In this document: positions 24,899 through 35,300 of the stretch, one piece after another
Layout of the letters: every line of letters starts with the position of its first letter
Numbering within the stretch: the stretch's first letter is position 1
Origin: Tillus elongatus
Lineage: Eukaryota; Arthropoda; Insecta; Coleoptera; Cleridae
Reading direction: 5' to 3'
Length of the DNA stretch: 64,000 bases
NCBI GenBank assembly: GCA_964006375.1
Contig: OZ023267.1
Location: forward strand, 13,307,846 to 13,371,845
Program-made: the position numbers and the translations under genes
Notes under the pieces: model-generated
The model's database searches: none
What the model was told of the DNA's origin: nothing
The model's input: the letters and a program-made list of their open reading frames with translations, nothing else

Positions 24899-25697
24899 CG
24901 GATTCGGCGGGGAGCGTGGGACGGGGGCAGGTGTTTATTCGGAAGGACCGAGGGTAAGTCATAGTATTTCCCTCGGAGCCCATGCAACGGTCTTTCAGGC
25001 CGAAATGTACGCCATCCTTCACTGTGTGCGGGAGAACAAGAAGAGGGGCTACACCAACAAGCGGATCCTCATAGTCACAGGTAGCCAGGCAGCCCTTAAG
25101 GCCCTAAGTAGCGCACGGGTAAATTCCTGGCTGGTGAGTGCGTGCCGAGACGAGACGAGCGACCTGGCTGGGCAGAATGAGGTCACCCTCATTTGGGTGC
25201 CGGGTCACTCGGGGGTCAAAGGCAATGAAGAAGCTGACAGTCTCGCGAAAAGAGGGTCAGCACAACCATTTGTGGGACCAGAACCGGCTCTGGGCGTGAC
25301 AAAGAGCACTGCCAGGGGAGCCATTAAGTCATGGGTCAGAATCCAACACAAGGCAACCTGGGCAGACTGTCCAGGACTCAGACATGGGAAGTCAATGATT
25401 GACGAACCCAGTTCAAAGAGAGCTGTGGAGCTGCTAAATATTAGCAGAGGACAGCTCAGAAACATAACAGGTCTCTTGACGGGACACATGGCCGTCAAGA
25501 AATACCTACATAAAATGGGGCGGTTCGAGGGGAACCTCGCATGCAGACTCTGCGGCGAGGGGGAGGAATCAGCCCAGAACATCTTGTGCGAGTGTAACGC
25601 TCTGGACCACAAAATACAACTGATCTACGGTCAGTCTAGACCGGAGACAGAGCAATATAAAACTTCACCCTACCAATCGCTGTGCAGGCTAGTTTAA
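24899..25697 (+). pseudogene. RNase H and zinc-knuckle end of LOA/I-like polyprotein
   Basis: Open for about 266 codons. RNase H core: VFQAEMYAILHCVRENKKRG, KRILIVTGSQAALKAL (TGSQ where active sisters have TDSQ) and LIWVPGHSGVKGNEEADSLA. The first catalytic Asp (FTDGS in copy 2) is lost by truncation. Then GLLTGHMAVKKYLHKMGR and the CCHC-like CRLCGEGEESAQNILCEC. The only ATG upstream lies in the target duplication, so it is not a native start. The stop at 25697 replaces a Gln codon (VQG in sister copies). Confidence 0.85.
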
Positions 25698-25814
25698 GGC
25701 ACAGTGATTTTGGAATGGGTGGAGTAAAAAGACTAAGGGCATGCACAATAATCCAAAGGTTGCAGTGCTATCGGGGCGGCAAAGCCGCGGACGAGCCCTG
25801 AGGGAGAAAAAAAA
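24899..25814 (+). mobile_element. LOA/I-like non-LTR copy 1, 5'-truncated, with target duplication
   Basis: Flanked by AGATGTACAGTGT at 24886-24898 and 25815-25827. Ends in GAGCCCTGAGGGAGAAAAAAAA. Contains only the RNase H and C-terminal part of the ORF. Confidence 0.9.
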
Positions 25815-25866
25815 AGATGTACAGTGTAAATTATTAAATTCAAAATTTTGTATTTATATTTATTTC

Positions 25867-26860
25867 ATGTTCAAAAAGTATGGATACAGTAATAGTAAAT
25901 AAGTGAAAAGAGTTTAGGTGCAGAAAGTGCGTTATGATTGCGAGTTTGTGTAAAAATCTTTCAGATAGTGACAACTCAATTTCCCATTAAACTAGAATCT
26001 TCCGTTTTGATACATAGTAAAACCCATATAAAGGCAGCATTGCTACTAGATTTGAAAAATAACTACAAATTTCTTTTAAAAATCCTTTTTTATTTTGTTT
26101 GCAGAAACTGGTTCGATTGAGTTGACTAGAATGGATCATCGAAGCGATTAATAACGAAAAATACCTGCCACGTTTATAATTGGGCAGGTACATTCCTTTT
26201 GTACATAAAAATAAAAATTTCGGCAAATTTGCGTTTTAGCACATTGTGGACTTTTAGGAAAAAAAAGTGAGAAACATGCTTAGAACCCTTTATGAATGCA
26301 CATACCACAAGAAAAATGTCTTGCAAATGGCCTTTAAGAAAGTTACAGGAGCAGGAGTGAATAGGGGTGCTGGGCGGAGAAGATAAAAAGCAAATGCGAG
26401 CTTAGTTGGACCTCCATAAGCTACCTTTCAACCATTTTGCAGCTATACTTCCTTAAAATCCTGTTTACTTCGCCCAGAACCCGTATTCACCGCAGGTCCC
26501 GTAACTTTCTTGGGGTTTGTTCCGAAGAATTTTTCTTATTTATATTGTTCTTGTTTTATGCATTGAGGGTGGTTGTAGGCATGTAAAAGGGGAAGAATAA
26601 CTCCCGTGGCGAAGTCGAGAACCAAGATTTTTAATTTACGTTTAAATTGTTACCTCATTTCATTAGCTTAAAATATGTTTCCAAAAATGAATGAGGTTGC
26701 CTTGTTTGTCAATCTCACATAGAGAGCTACAATATTTTATCATTTAAATAAGTATGGATACAGCAACAGTAAATAAGCTATGAAGAGGTTCTGGGTGCAG
26801 CAAGTACGTTGTGGTAGAGAATTTTCCGGTGTTCTTACAGAACGAGCTCTTCATATTATT
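25867..26860 (+). repeat. Repeat 'C', one unit of about 886 bp plus start of a second
   Basis: Starts TTCAAAAAGTATGGATACAG, followed by a module like repeat B (GGTGCAGAAAGTGCGTTATG). Carries GTTTGCAGAAACTGGTTCG, GGACCTCCATAAGCTACC and GTCCCGTAACTTTCTTGGGG. At 26753 the unit starts again (AGTATGGATACAGCAACAG) and soon loses similarity. The same unit lies inverted at 29680-30962. Confidence 0.8.
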
Positions 26861-27590
26861 GAATAAATGCTGTTTAAAAATGGATACGTCATTCTGCCTC
26901 ATCGTGTATCTATTTTTTTATTCAAGTAATAAGTAATAATTTTAGTTGCTGTAATTTTATTCGGTTTAGCGTCTCATTGTTTTGCTGCTGTCTAAATTAG
27001 TATCATCGTCTACAATAATAATATGGCAAGAGATGGATATAAATTATCACGATATACGACGGTAATGATAAAATTAATTTCTTTCTCGCTTTGTCTGGGT
27101 AGAAACACAGACCAACTTAGGCAAAGATCACGGTAAAATTCTCTGTAACCGGTCATTGCTATTTATAGATTACATAATATACGTTATCGCCACTTATCAT
27201 TTGCTATTTATGGATTTAAACTCGTTTATTTATTAAGCGTATTGTTAATAAATTACATACTTTTAAATACACAGCGAAATGCTTCGTGATTTTCGTTACC
27301 TTGAAGTTATTCTAAGATAACAAAAATATGTATTTAATTGCAGTGCTTGAAGATTGGATAGAGGAATCTCAAATACCCACAAAATATAGACAATTAGAGT
27401 CTTACAGATATCATGCGATCGGAAAAAGTGATTACGAGGAAGGATCCTTATGCGGAGGCCGCTGACCTCTTCATTGGTACACTCTATAGTTATCATATTT
27501 TGAGATTTCAATTGTTTATTTAGGAAGTAACATAACGTCATGCAGATATTTCAGGGGGTGATATTACTCTGCAAAATAAGAAAAAAATTC
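26861..27590. other. AT-rich, no recognised gene
   Basis: The minus frame at 27296-27541 is unrecognised. Confidence 0.5.
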
Positions 27591-27603
27591 AGGACGCAGC
27601 AAG

Positions 27604-29404
27604 TTTTTTTTTTTTTTAATTTCAACAACACACCACGAGGGCTTACAGCCTAAATACTATCGTACCGTGCGTGTTGACAAGGAGGAAAGAGGCAGCTTGT
27701 TAATTCTGGACTTGAAGGTTCGGAGGAGAAGGAAAAACATGTGCCGGCAAGGAATTCCACAACTTGGAAGTCCTCGGGACGAAAGAGCGGGCATAACAAG
27801 ATGTTCTATGTCTGGTGACCTGGACAGTAAAAGGGTGCATTCGCTCTGTTCCCCTGGTAGATCTGTTGGGGGCAGCAGGTGGTGGAACTATGGAGGAAAG
27901 CTCCTCTGAGCAGTGCCCGTGCAGATATCTATAAAAGAGAGAGAGGTCACCAACGGCACGTCGGTGGGCAATGGATGGCAGCCTTTGGGTGAGGGTAGGG
28001 TCACCGATGAGACGTATAGCTCTCTTTTGAATGGAGTCCAGGATAGCTAGTGTAGAAGCGGCAGCGGCACCCCAGATGTGGGAGCAGTATTCGAGGTTTG
28101 GCCTTATTTGTGAAGTATATAAGGTATAGAGATTAGCTGGTGAAAAGTATTTGCGAGCCCGGAAGAGGAAACCTAATTTCTTAGCAGCTGCTTCTGCAAT
28201 TGATGTGACATGTTGGTGCCAATTAAGATTTCGATCTACAGAAATGCCAACAAGCGAAAAGGACTCATTACTTTGAATAACTTGGTTGTTCATTGTGATG
28301 GATCTAGGGCTGGTGTATCTCTTGTGAGAAAGAAAGCAAGACTTAGTTTTGGTGGGGTTGAATTGTACAAGATTTCTACTTCCCCAGTCTAATATTTTTT
28401 GGAGATCCACGGAGACAGAACCCTCCATGAGTCTGCGATCCTGATCTAATTGGGCTAAAGAGACAGGCTTAGAATATTGTATATTTGAATGGAGGGTGCT
28501 GTCGTCCGCGTAGCTGTGAACTGGGTTGGATGTGCTAGAGAGGAGGTCATTGATGTGGAGAAGAAACAAAGTAGGGGCTAAAGCTGAACCTTGAGGAACT
28601 CCTGCATTAATTGGATACAGTTTAGAGGAATGGCCATCCACAACAACGGATATGCTCCTGTTGGAGAGGAAATCTGCTGTCCAGGTACAAAGTTTTGGTG
28701 GTAGGCCATAGGCCGGAAGTTTATTAAGCAGCGCTGCGTGCCAGACCTGGTCGAATGCTTTTGATATGTCTAGAGCAACAATCTGGGATTCACCGTGTTG
28801 TTCCATAGACTTGTTCCAAGAATGGGTGACAAAGGAAAGGAGGTCGGCAGTCGATCTGCGCTGACGGAACCCATACTGCCTGTCGTGGAGTAGACTGTGT
28901 TTTTCGAGATATTTTAGTAATTCGGTGTTTATATACTTTTCCATCACTTTAGAGACGACTGAAAGGAGAGAAATAGGCCTGTAGTTGCTAGGAAGCGCTT
29001 TGGATCCTTTCTTGGGGATGGGTTGTACTTGAGCAGTTTTCCAGTTACTAGGGAATATGCCTTTATTATAAGATATCTGAAACAGACGAGTCAGGACAGG
29101 AGCAAGCTCTGGTGCGCATTTTTTGAGAACAATTGCTGGGATCTCGTCAAGGCCAGAGGCTTTCCTGGTATTAAGAGAAGAGAGCATCTTTCGTACCTTT
29201 TTAGTTTTGAAAATAATATCCGTCATTTTATGCGCGACATTGGGGACTGTTGGTGGTTGAACATTTGGAGGTGGGTTGAGAGTAGAATTGCCGGCGAACA
29301 ACGAAGCAAAAAGTTCAGCCTTGCCCAGGGCGGTAGAAACAATTTCATTCCCTGAAACAAGAGGTGGGAACGTGCTTTTGCAGAAATTATTCCCAATAGA
29401 TTTA
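27604..29404 (-). mobile_element. Jockey/CR1-like non-LTR copy J5, inserted in a repeat B end
   Basis: 3' T-run at 27604-27617 then AATTTCAACAACACACC. The 5' truncation is at 29404. GCAAG lies on both sides (27599-27603, 29405-29409), and the outer flanks join to read AGGACGCAGCAAGTGCGTTATAG, a repeat B terminus. Confidence 0.9.
27700..29404 (-). pseudogene. Reverse transcriptase ORF of J5, open but 5'-truncated
   Basis: The best coding copy of the family, about 567 element-derived codons without a stop. Linker: FPPLVSGNEIVSTALGKAEL. RT: RKASGLDEIPAIVLKK, PKKGSKALPSNYRPISLLS, YGFRQRRSTADLLSFVTHSW, IVALDISKAFDQVWH, GVPQGSALAPTLFLLHIND and the catalytic box HSYADDSTLH, all intact. C-terminal HIWGAAAASTLAILDSIQKR and RTSKLWNSLPAHVFPSPPNL. 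The start codon at 29448 lies in flanking repeat sequence, and the end lacks the TFKSRINKL segment of other copies because of a small deletion (frame ends at 27700). No endonuclease, so it cannot move by itself. Confidence 0.88.
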
Positions 29405-29409
29405 GCAAG

Positions 29410-29679
29410 TGCGTTATAGTAGTGAATTTTCATATAAGAATCGTACAATATTAGTAAGATATATTATTAAAACTAATTCTTTAAATTTAAATGGACCTTT
29501 GAGTTCTGTTTTAGAGTCCCAGTTAACGATTATTTGAAAATTTTATATTTTATATGGAGCGAAAAATTTAAAATTTGGTCTTAGATATAATATGTAAGTA
29601 CTGAAAGTGTCTTTAAAAAAATGTGTTGCAAATTTCATTAAAGTTACGAAAGATTTTCAGAAAAAAATTAATTATTTAC
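29410..29679. repeat. Repeat B continuation
   Basis: TAGTGAATTTTCATATAAGA and ATCGTACAATATTAG; the same order occurs at 63310-63350. Confidence 0.55.
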
Positions 29680-30962
29680 AAATGGAATGTACCTGTCAAA
29701 TTATAAATATGGCAGGTATTTTTCCTTATTAATTGCTGGATGGTTTTGTTTTAGTCAACCCATCCGATTTTTGCAAACAATAAACAACAAATTTTTTTAA
29801 AACAAATTTGTAGTTATCCGCGAAGCTCATTATGTTATTTTTCTTTAATTTAGTACCCACGGTGCGTTTACATAGGTGTCACTATGGTTCAATATTGAGG
29901 ATTCTAGCTTAATGGGAAATTTATTGAGCTATCGGATTTGAAACATTTATCGAAACTTTTCTACCCTAACATAGTTGCTGCACCCACCCCTTTCCAACAC
30001 TTATTTACGGTTGCTGTATCCATACTTTTTGAAAATTATAAAATATTGCAGCTTACTGTGTAAGACTGACAAACAAGGCAACCTTGTTGGAAAAATTTGG
30101 AAAAATATCTTAAAAAATGAAGTTAGATAACAATTTAAACATAAATTAAAAATGTTGGTTCGCTGCTTCGTCGCGGGGGTCTCCTTCCCCCTATGCATGC
30201 CTACAATCACCCTCAACGGATTAACAAGAACAATGTAAACAAGAAAAAATTTATTTGGAGCAACCCCTAAGAAAGTTACGGGACCTGCGGTGAATATAGA
30301 AGTTCTGCGCGCGGTAAACAGGATTTTAAGGAGGTATAGCTGCAAAATGGGTTAAAGGCAGCTTAAAGAGGTCCAACTAAGCTGTTTCTTTTGCACTTTC
30401 CGCTCACATTTCCTTTTTATATTCTTCTCCACCCAGTACCCCTATTCACTCTTGGTCCCGTAACTTTATTGTGGGCTGTTTGCAAGATATTCTTCTTGTG
30501 GTTTGGGCATCCGGAAGGGATTCTAAGCATATTTCTGAAAAGATTTTTCTAAACACCCCCCCATGTGCTAAACTGCAAATTTACCGAAAATTTAATTTTT
30601 ATTTACAAACGGAATGCATCTATGAAACTATAGGTGGCAGGTAAGTATTTTTCCGTATTAATCGCTTGAATGATCGGTTCTAATCAACTCAATCCAACCA
30701 GTTTCTGCAAACAAAATAAGAAACAAGGTTTTTTTAAACAAATTTGTGATTATCTGTGAAGTTCATTGTGTTGTTTTTTAAATTTAGTATCCACGCTGCT
30801 TTTATATACGTTTCACTATGTATCAAAACTGAAGATTCTAGTTCAATGGGAATTTGGGTTATCACCATTTGAAATATTTTTATGAAAATTCGCCACCATC
30901 ACACTTAAAGTCTTTTCAACACTTATGTACTATTGCTGTATCCATACTTTTTGAAAATGAAA
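29680..30962 (-). repeat. Repeat 'C', one full unit and a partial second unit
   Basis: Minus-strand unit from 30962 to 30036 (TTCAAAAAGTATGGATACAG at its start), followed head to tail by a second unit from 30035 to about 29690. Inverted relative to 25867-26860. The tandem order in both loci suggests satellite-like or LTR-like organisation. No coding frame. Confidence 0.8.
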
Positions 30963-31089
30963 TAAATATAAAAAATACAACTTTTTGAAATTAAAATTTT
31001 CATAATTTAACCTAAAAATCTGTTTATATACTTTACCTACTATTTGTATTGACCTAAGAATATAGGTACCTAGTTTTTAGCGAACTTTT

Positions 31090-31647
31090 CGTATATACTC
31101 AAAAAACAATGGGCCGTTTCTAATTAAATTTGGTATGTACCTTCCTTTTGTAAGTGGCTTGAATAACTTCGTTAGCCAGGAAAATCGAAAAAAAAATCCG
31201 GGAAATTGTTGAGTTTTCTTTCAGAACATTTTTGAATCTCTGAAAATAACAGAGCTATAACAACCAAATTTGACATACTTACCCTCCATACCGAAATTCA
31301 GATCTTTAAGTTAAAGAAAAAAGTATAGGCATTTAGAGAAAAAAAAATGGGTGCCAATGGTTATCAGATGAAAGCACAAGAACAAAATATTTTGTGTGAT
31401 TTACAAAACCAATTGAATATTACATACAACGGTTAAGTTTTTTTGGCACAAAAAGGTCAAGAAGTGGCAGAAAAAATATTTTGAAAATTGTATAATTTTT
31501 TTTCTTCTTAAAACGTCAAAGTTGCGATTGGAAACGTCAAAAGTTGCAATTTTTAGACAACGAATGTGAAGCAAATATGGACTATGTCGAAGATATGTCG
31601 TAATAAGTTTTACAAAGCCTTAAGTTTCAACTTCCAACTATCCTAGT
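31090..31647 (+). repeat. Dispersed repeat 'D', left part, split by BEL/Pao
   Basis: CAATGGGCCGTTTCTAATTA, AAGTGGCTTGAATAACTTCG, TTAGCCAGGAAAATCG and GTTTCAACTTCCAACTATCC parallel the copies at 47651, 48839 and 50030. It continues at 38119 (CCTTCATTTTACTAAAATAT) after the retrotransposon. Confidence 0.8.
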
Positions 31648-32070
31648 TGTTCATGCTCGTTGTTCTGTCACTTTTAAATTCAAATGTCGCGCGCTACACT
31701 GACATAGAGTAAGTGTTACTAATGGTTTCCGCCAGAAGACCAGAGAGGGGGAAGAAGAATGAGAGAAGGGAGAGACGCTTGCATCCCTCTGCCACTTGTT
31801 TTTGAGTCCTTGAAGAGGCAAGAGGTCTCGAGAAAGCGAATTGCTTTCAACCCCTTGAAGAGACACGAGGTCTCTAAATATCCATTTTGTTTGTGAGTCC
31901 TTTGGGAGACACGAGGTCCCTAGAGGTGTTGTGTGTGAATACAGAAAAACGAAGCTTATGTTCCTGCATTATTGGAGAATAAAGGTAGGTAACTTTGCTT
32001 ATTGTCAGTGCCCTATTTGTTCTGTTTTTTTTTGTTATTCATTATAAAATAAATACACGTGGTATTTACA
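31648..32070 (+). repeat. 5' LTR of the BEL/Pao element
   Basis: Contains AATAAAGG at about 31978 and three imperfect direct copies of a GAGTCCTTGAAGAGGCAAGA-like unit (about 31804, 31850, 31897). Confidence 0.95.
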
Positions 32071-32090
32071 TTTGGTCCTTCGAGCCGGAT
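32071..32090 (+). promoter_or_regulatory. Probable tRNA primer-binding site
   Basis: TGGTCCTTCGAGCCGGAT lies one to two bases after the LTR and begins with TGG, complementary to a tRNA CCA end. The tRNA species was not identified. Confidence 0.65.
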
Positions 32091-32322
32091 TTTTATAGTT
32101 GTTTTGTTTTGTTATTAGTTGATACAGTCCATTTTTTGAAGTAATTTTACTTGTTTCCTTTAGTCTAGTAAATTTGTAATTGTTTATTGCCGTGTTGAGT
32201 CATTTAATTTCAAGGTGACGTTATTGCTTGTATATAACTAGGTACATACTCGAATTGCATATTGTTGAAATCACGTTTGCATATTGTTTAAATCGCGTTT
32301 AGGAATTTTTTTGCGTTGAACA

Positions 32323-35300
32323 ATGGAGTTGATTCAGCTAAAAAATAAGCGCGAAAGCGTTTATAGACGAGTAGAAGCCATATTGCACGTGGCTCAACAG
32401 GTCAAAATAGACGCAGTAGTGGATTTAGATAGGTTGAATAGATTTGAGGTTCGTTTTGAGGCGTTGAATGAGTTGGTCAATCTATTTGATTCATTGCATT
32501 TGGACATCGTGTCGGTAGTTGATCGATCAGAGTTGGAGAGCGAGCATGAAATGCAGAACAAATTCGATGAACTGCAATACTCTATAAAAACTATCTATCG
32601 AGAACTGAGAGGTTATGCAAATAAAGCCGCTGAGAATCAAGCTCGATCCGTTTTTCACGGTAGTTCGAAATCGAGTCGAGCATCGAGTAAGTCGCGGTGT
32701 TCTGTCAAATCATCGAACGCTCGATCTCTCAGTGAAAAGGAAGTAACGAACGCAAACGCGATTATGTCAACTTCAAATTTAAACAGACATTTGAGGTTAC
32801 CGAAAATCGAAATGCCAAAATTCGATGGAAATTGGAAAAACTGGCCAACCTTTTATGATCTGTTTAAAACAATGATTCATGAGAACGAATCATTGTCAGA
32901 TATTGAAAAGTTCCAATATTTGAGTGCTTCGTTAGTGAAGGATGCAGCTGGCCTAATCAAGAATTTACCGCTAACGGGAAGCAATTATGGGATTGCATTC
33001 AAGTCTCTGGTCTCAAGGTATCACAATACCCGGGTTTTGTTGACCAATTATTGGCAGGGTATTGTACAGGCCCCCAAAGCAAATAGTGAATCTGCTTCTT
33101 CCCTACGAACGTTGTTGTCTGTATTCAGTGAAAATTTGGAAGCGTTGAAGCAGTTTGAACATGACATGTGGGATTTCACTAAATTCAACATGTTGCTGCA
33201 AAAGGTGGATATGAGTCTTAAGCAAAAATTTGAGCTTGAGTTTTGCGAATCGGACATTCCCAGTTTTAGTAGTTTATGTAGATTCTTGGAAAAGCAGTGT
33301 AAAGCAATGGAGACAACTGCCTTAACTTCCAATTATGTGACTAATAGAAGGCAGCATGTTTCAGCAACCACTGCTAGGCCCGCTTCGTCCTTTGTTACCA
33401 GCACAAAGCTTGTATGTGCTTATTGTAAGGAGGAGCACCCCATGCTCAAGTGTGATGGATTTCTATCTTTATCCTCTCATAAACGGTATACGTTCGCAAA
33501 AAAGAATAATCTTTGTTTTAACTGTTTATCAAACTCGCATGCCAGCAGGGAGTGCAAGTCATCAAGTTGTCGTGTATGTAATAAACACCATCATACATTA
33601 TTGCACTTCCCAAAAGCACCGGCATCGGGAGATGAGAGTGACTCAAACAAGCCACCTGTGGAAGAGCCACAAGGTGCAGAGCAATTGCGTGTGTTGGCAA
33701 GTGTGGTAAAAAGGGAACAGTCCGTGTTACTGGCAACTATAATGCTATTAGTACGAGATAAAAATGGAAAGGTTAGGAGATGTCGAGCTCTCCTGGATTG
33801 TGCGAGTGAGGCTAATTTCATTTCGCAGCAGTGTGTTGAAAAATTGGGGCTCAACACCTCATCTCGTTCAGTGATGGTTCAAGGCTTGAACCAAATGAGC
33901 TCGCTTGCTAGCCAAGGCACTCTCAAATGTCGAGTAGAGTCCATTTATGAGCCAACAAAGTTAGAGTTGGACATGATTGTGATTCCGAACATTTGTTCCA
34001 AGATCCCTTCTGCTAAAATTGAGCAGTGCCACTGGCAACATATTCAGAACTTAGAGTTGGCAGATTCAGAGTTTGGTATACCAGGGGACATTGAAATTTT
34101 GTTGGGTACTGACGTTTATGCTCATGTGGTTAGACCTGGAATAAAGAGAGGGCCTCGAGGTGCACCAGTGGCCATCAATACTGTTTTTGGTTGGGTGCTT
34201 ATGGGCAGTGTAGAACAGTCAAAGTCTCATTCTGTTGTGAATAGTTTATGCACGTTGGTCGACTTGGATCATACCTTGAAACAGTTTTGGAGCTTGGAAC
34301 AGGTACCACAAGGTTTAGTTATGTCTCCGGAAGATAAAAAATGTGAGGAAATCTTCAAGAAGACTCAGCACCGAAATAGTGCTGGGAGATATATTTTAAA
34401 TATGCCCTTTCGTGAGGGTACTCCGTGTTTGGGAGAATCTTTCAGTGTTGCATTGAGGCGGTTTTACTCCCTGGAAGCACGTCTTAGTAGGGATCCAGCG
34501 TTGCACAAGTCCTATTCGGAGTTTATCAGGGATTATTATGAGTCTGGCCATATGTCTCTGGTATCAGATGTAGCTGTGGAACCATCTGATGCATACTATA
34601 TTCCCCATCATTGTGTGTTGCGTCCTCACAGCCTTTCGACCAAACTGCGGGTGGTATTTGATGCTAGTTCCAAAAGTACGAATGGTGTATCTCTGAACGA
34701 TACGTTGTTAGTGGGAGCGAAGTTGCAGACAGATATTGCCACTGTGTTGTTGAAATTTCGCTCAAACAAAATTGCATTTACTGCTGACATTCGGCAAATG
34801 TATCGACAAATTTTGGTTGTAGATAATCATAGGGATTATCAAAGAATTCTCTGGAGGTTCTCAAAGGGGGAACCTGTACAGAAATATCGCCTTAATACTG
34901 TCACATATGGGGTCTCTTCAAGCCCACACATGGCAATCCGAACAATGATGCAGCTTTGTGATGATGAGGAATCATCTTTTCCATTGGCAGCAAAGCTAGT
35001 TCGGTCCGATCTCTATGTGGATGATGTAGTCAGTGGAGTCGACTCATTGTCAGAGGCTTTTGAGTTGCAACGGCAATTGATTGGGTTGTTTGCTAAGGGG
35101 GGTTTTGAATTGAAGAAGTGGGCCAGCAATAATTCGAAACTGTTGTCCACAGTATCAGCTGATAGTCAGCAACCTCGATCGTTAGATTTAAATGATCCAT
35201 CAGTGTTGAAAATTTTAGGATTGCAGTGGTGTCCCATAGGTGATACATTCTCTTTTAATGTTGAACCTATTGATCGTCCGTGCACAAAACGAAATCTTCT

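Noticed and set aside
24888..25697. Host RNase H gene
   Set aside because: 3' tail, target duplication and sister copies show it is a truncated non-LTR element; the start codon comes from the target site.
27700..29448. Intact autonomous LINE
   Set aside because: RT is open but the endonuclease and ORF1 are missing; the insertion is 5'-truncated at 29404 and the apparent start lies in flanking sequence.
31651..31866. 71-codon minus ORF, repeated identically at 37694-37909
   Set aside because: It lies inside the two LTRs of the BEL/Pao element and is duplicated with them; no motif supports a protein.
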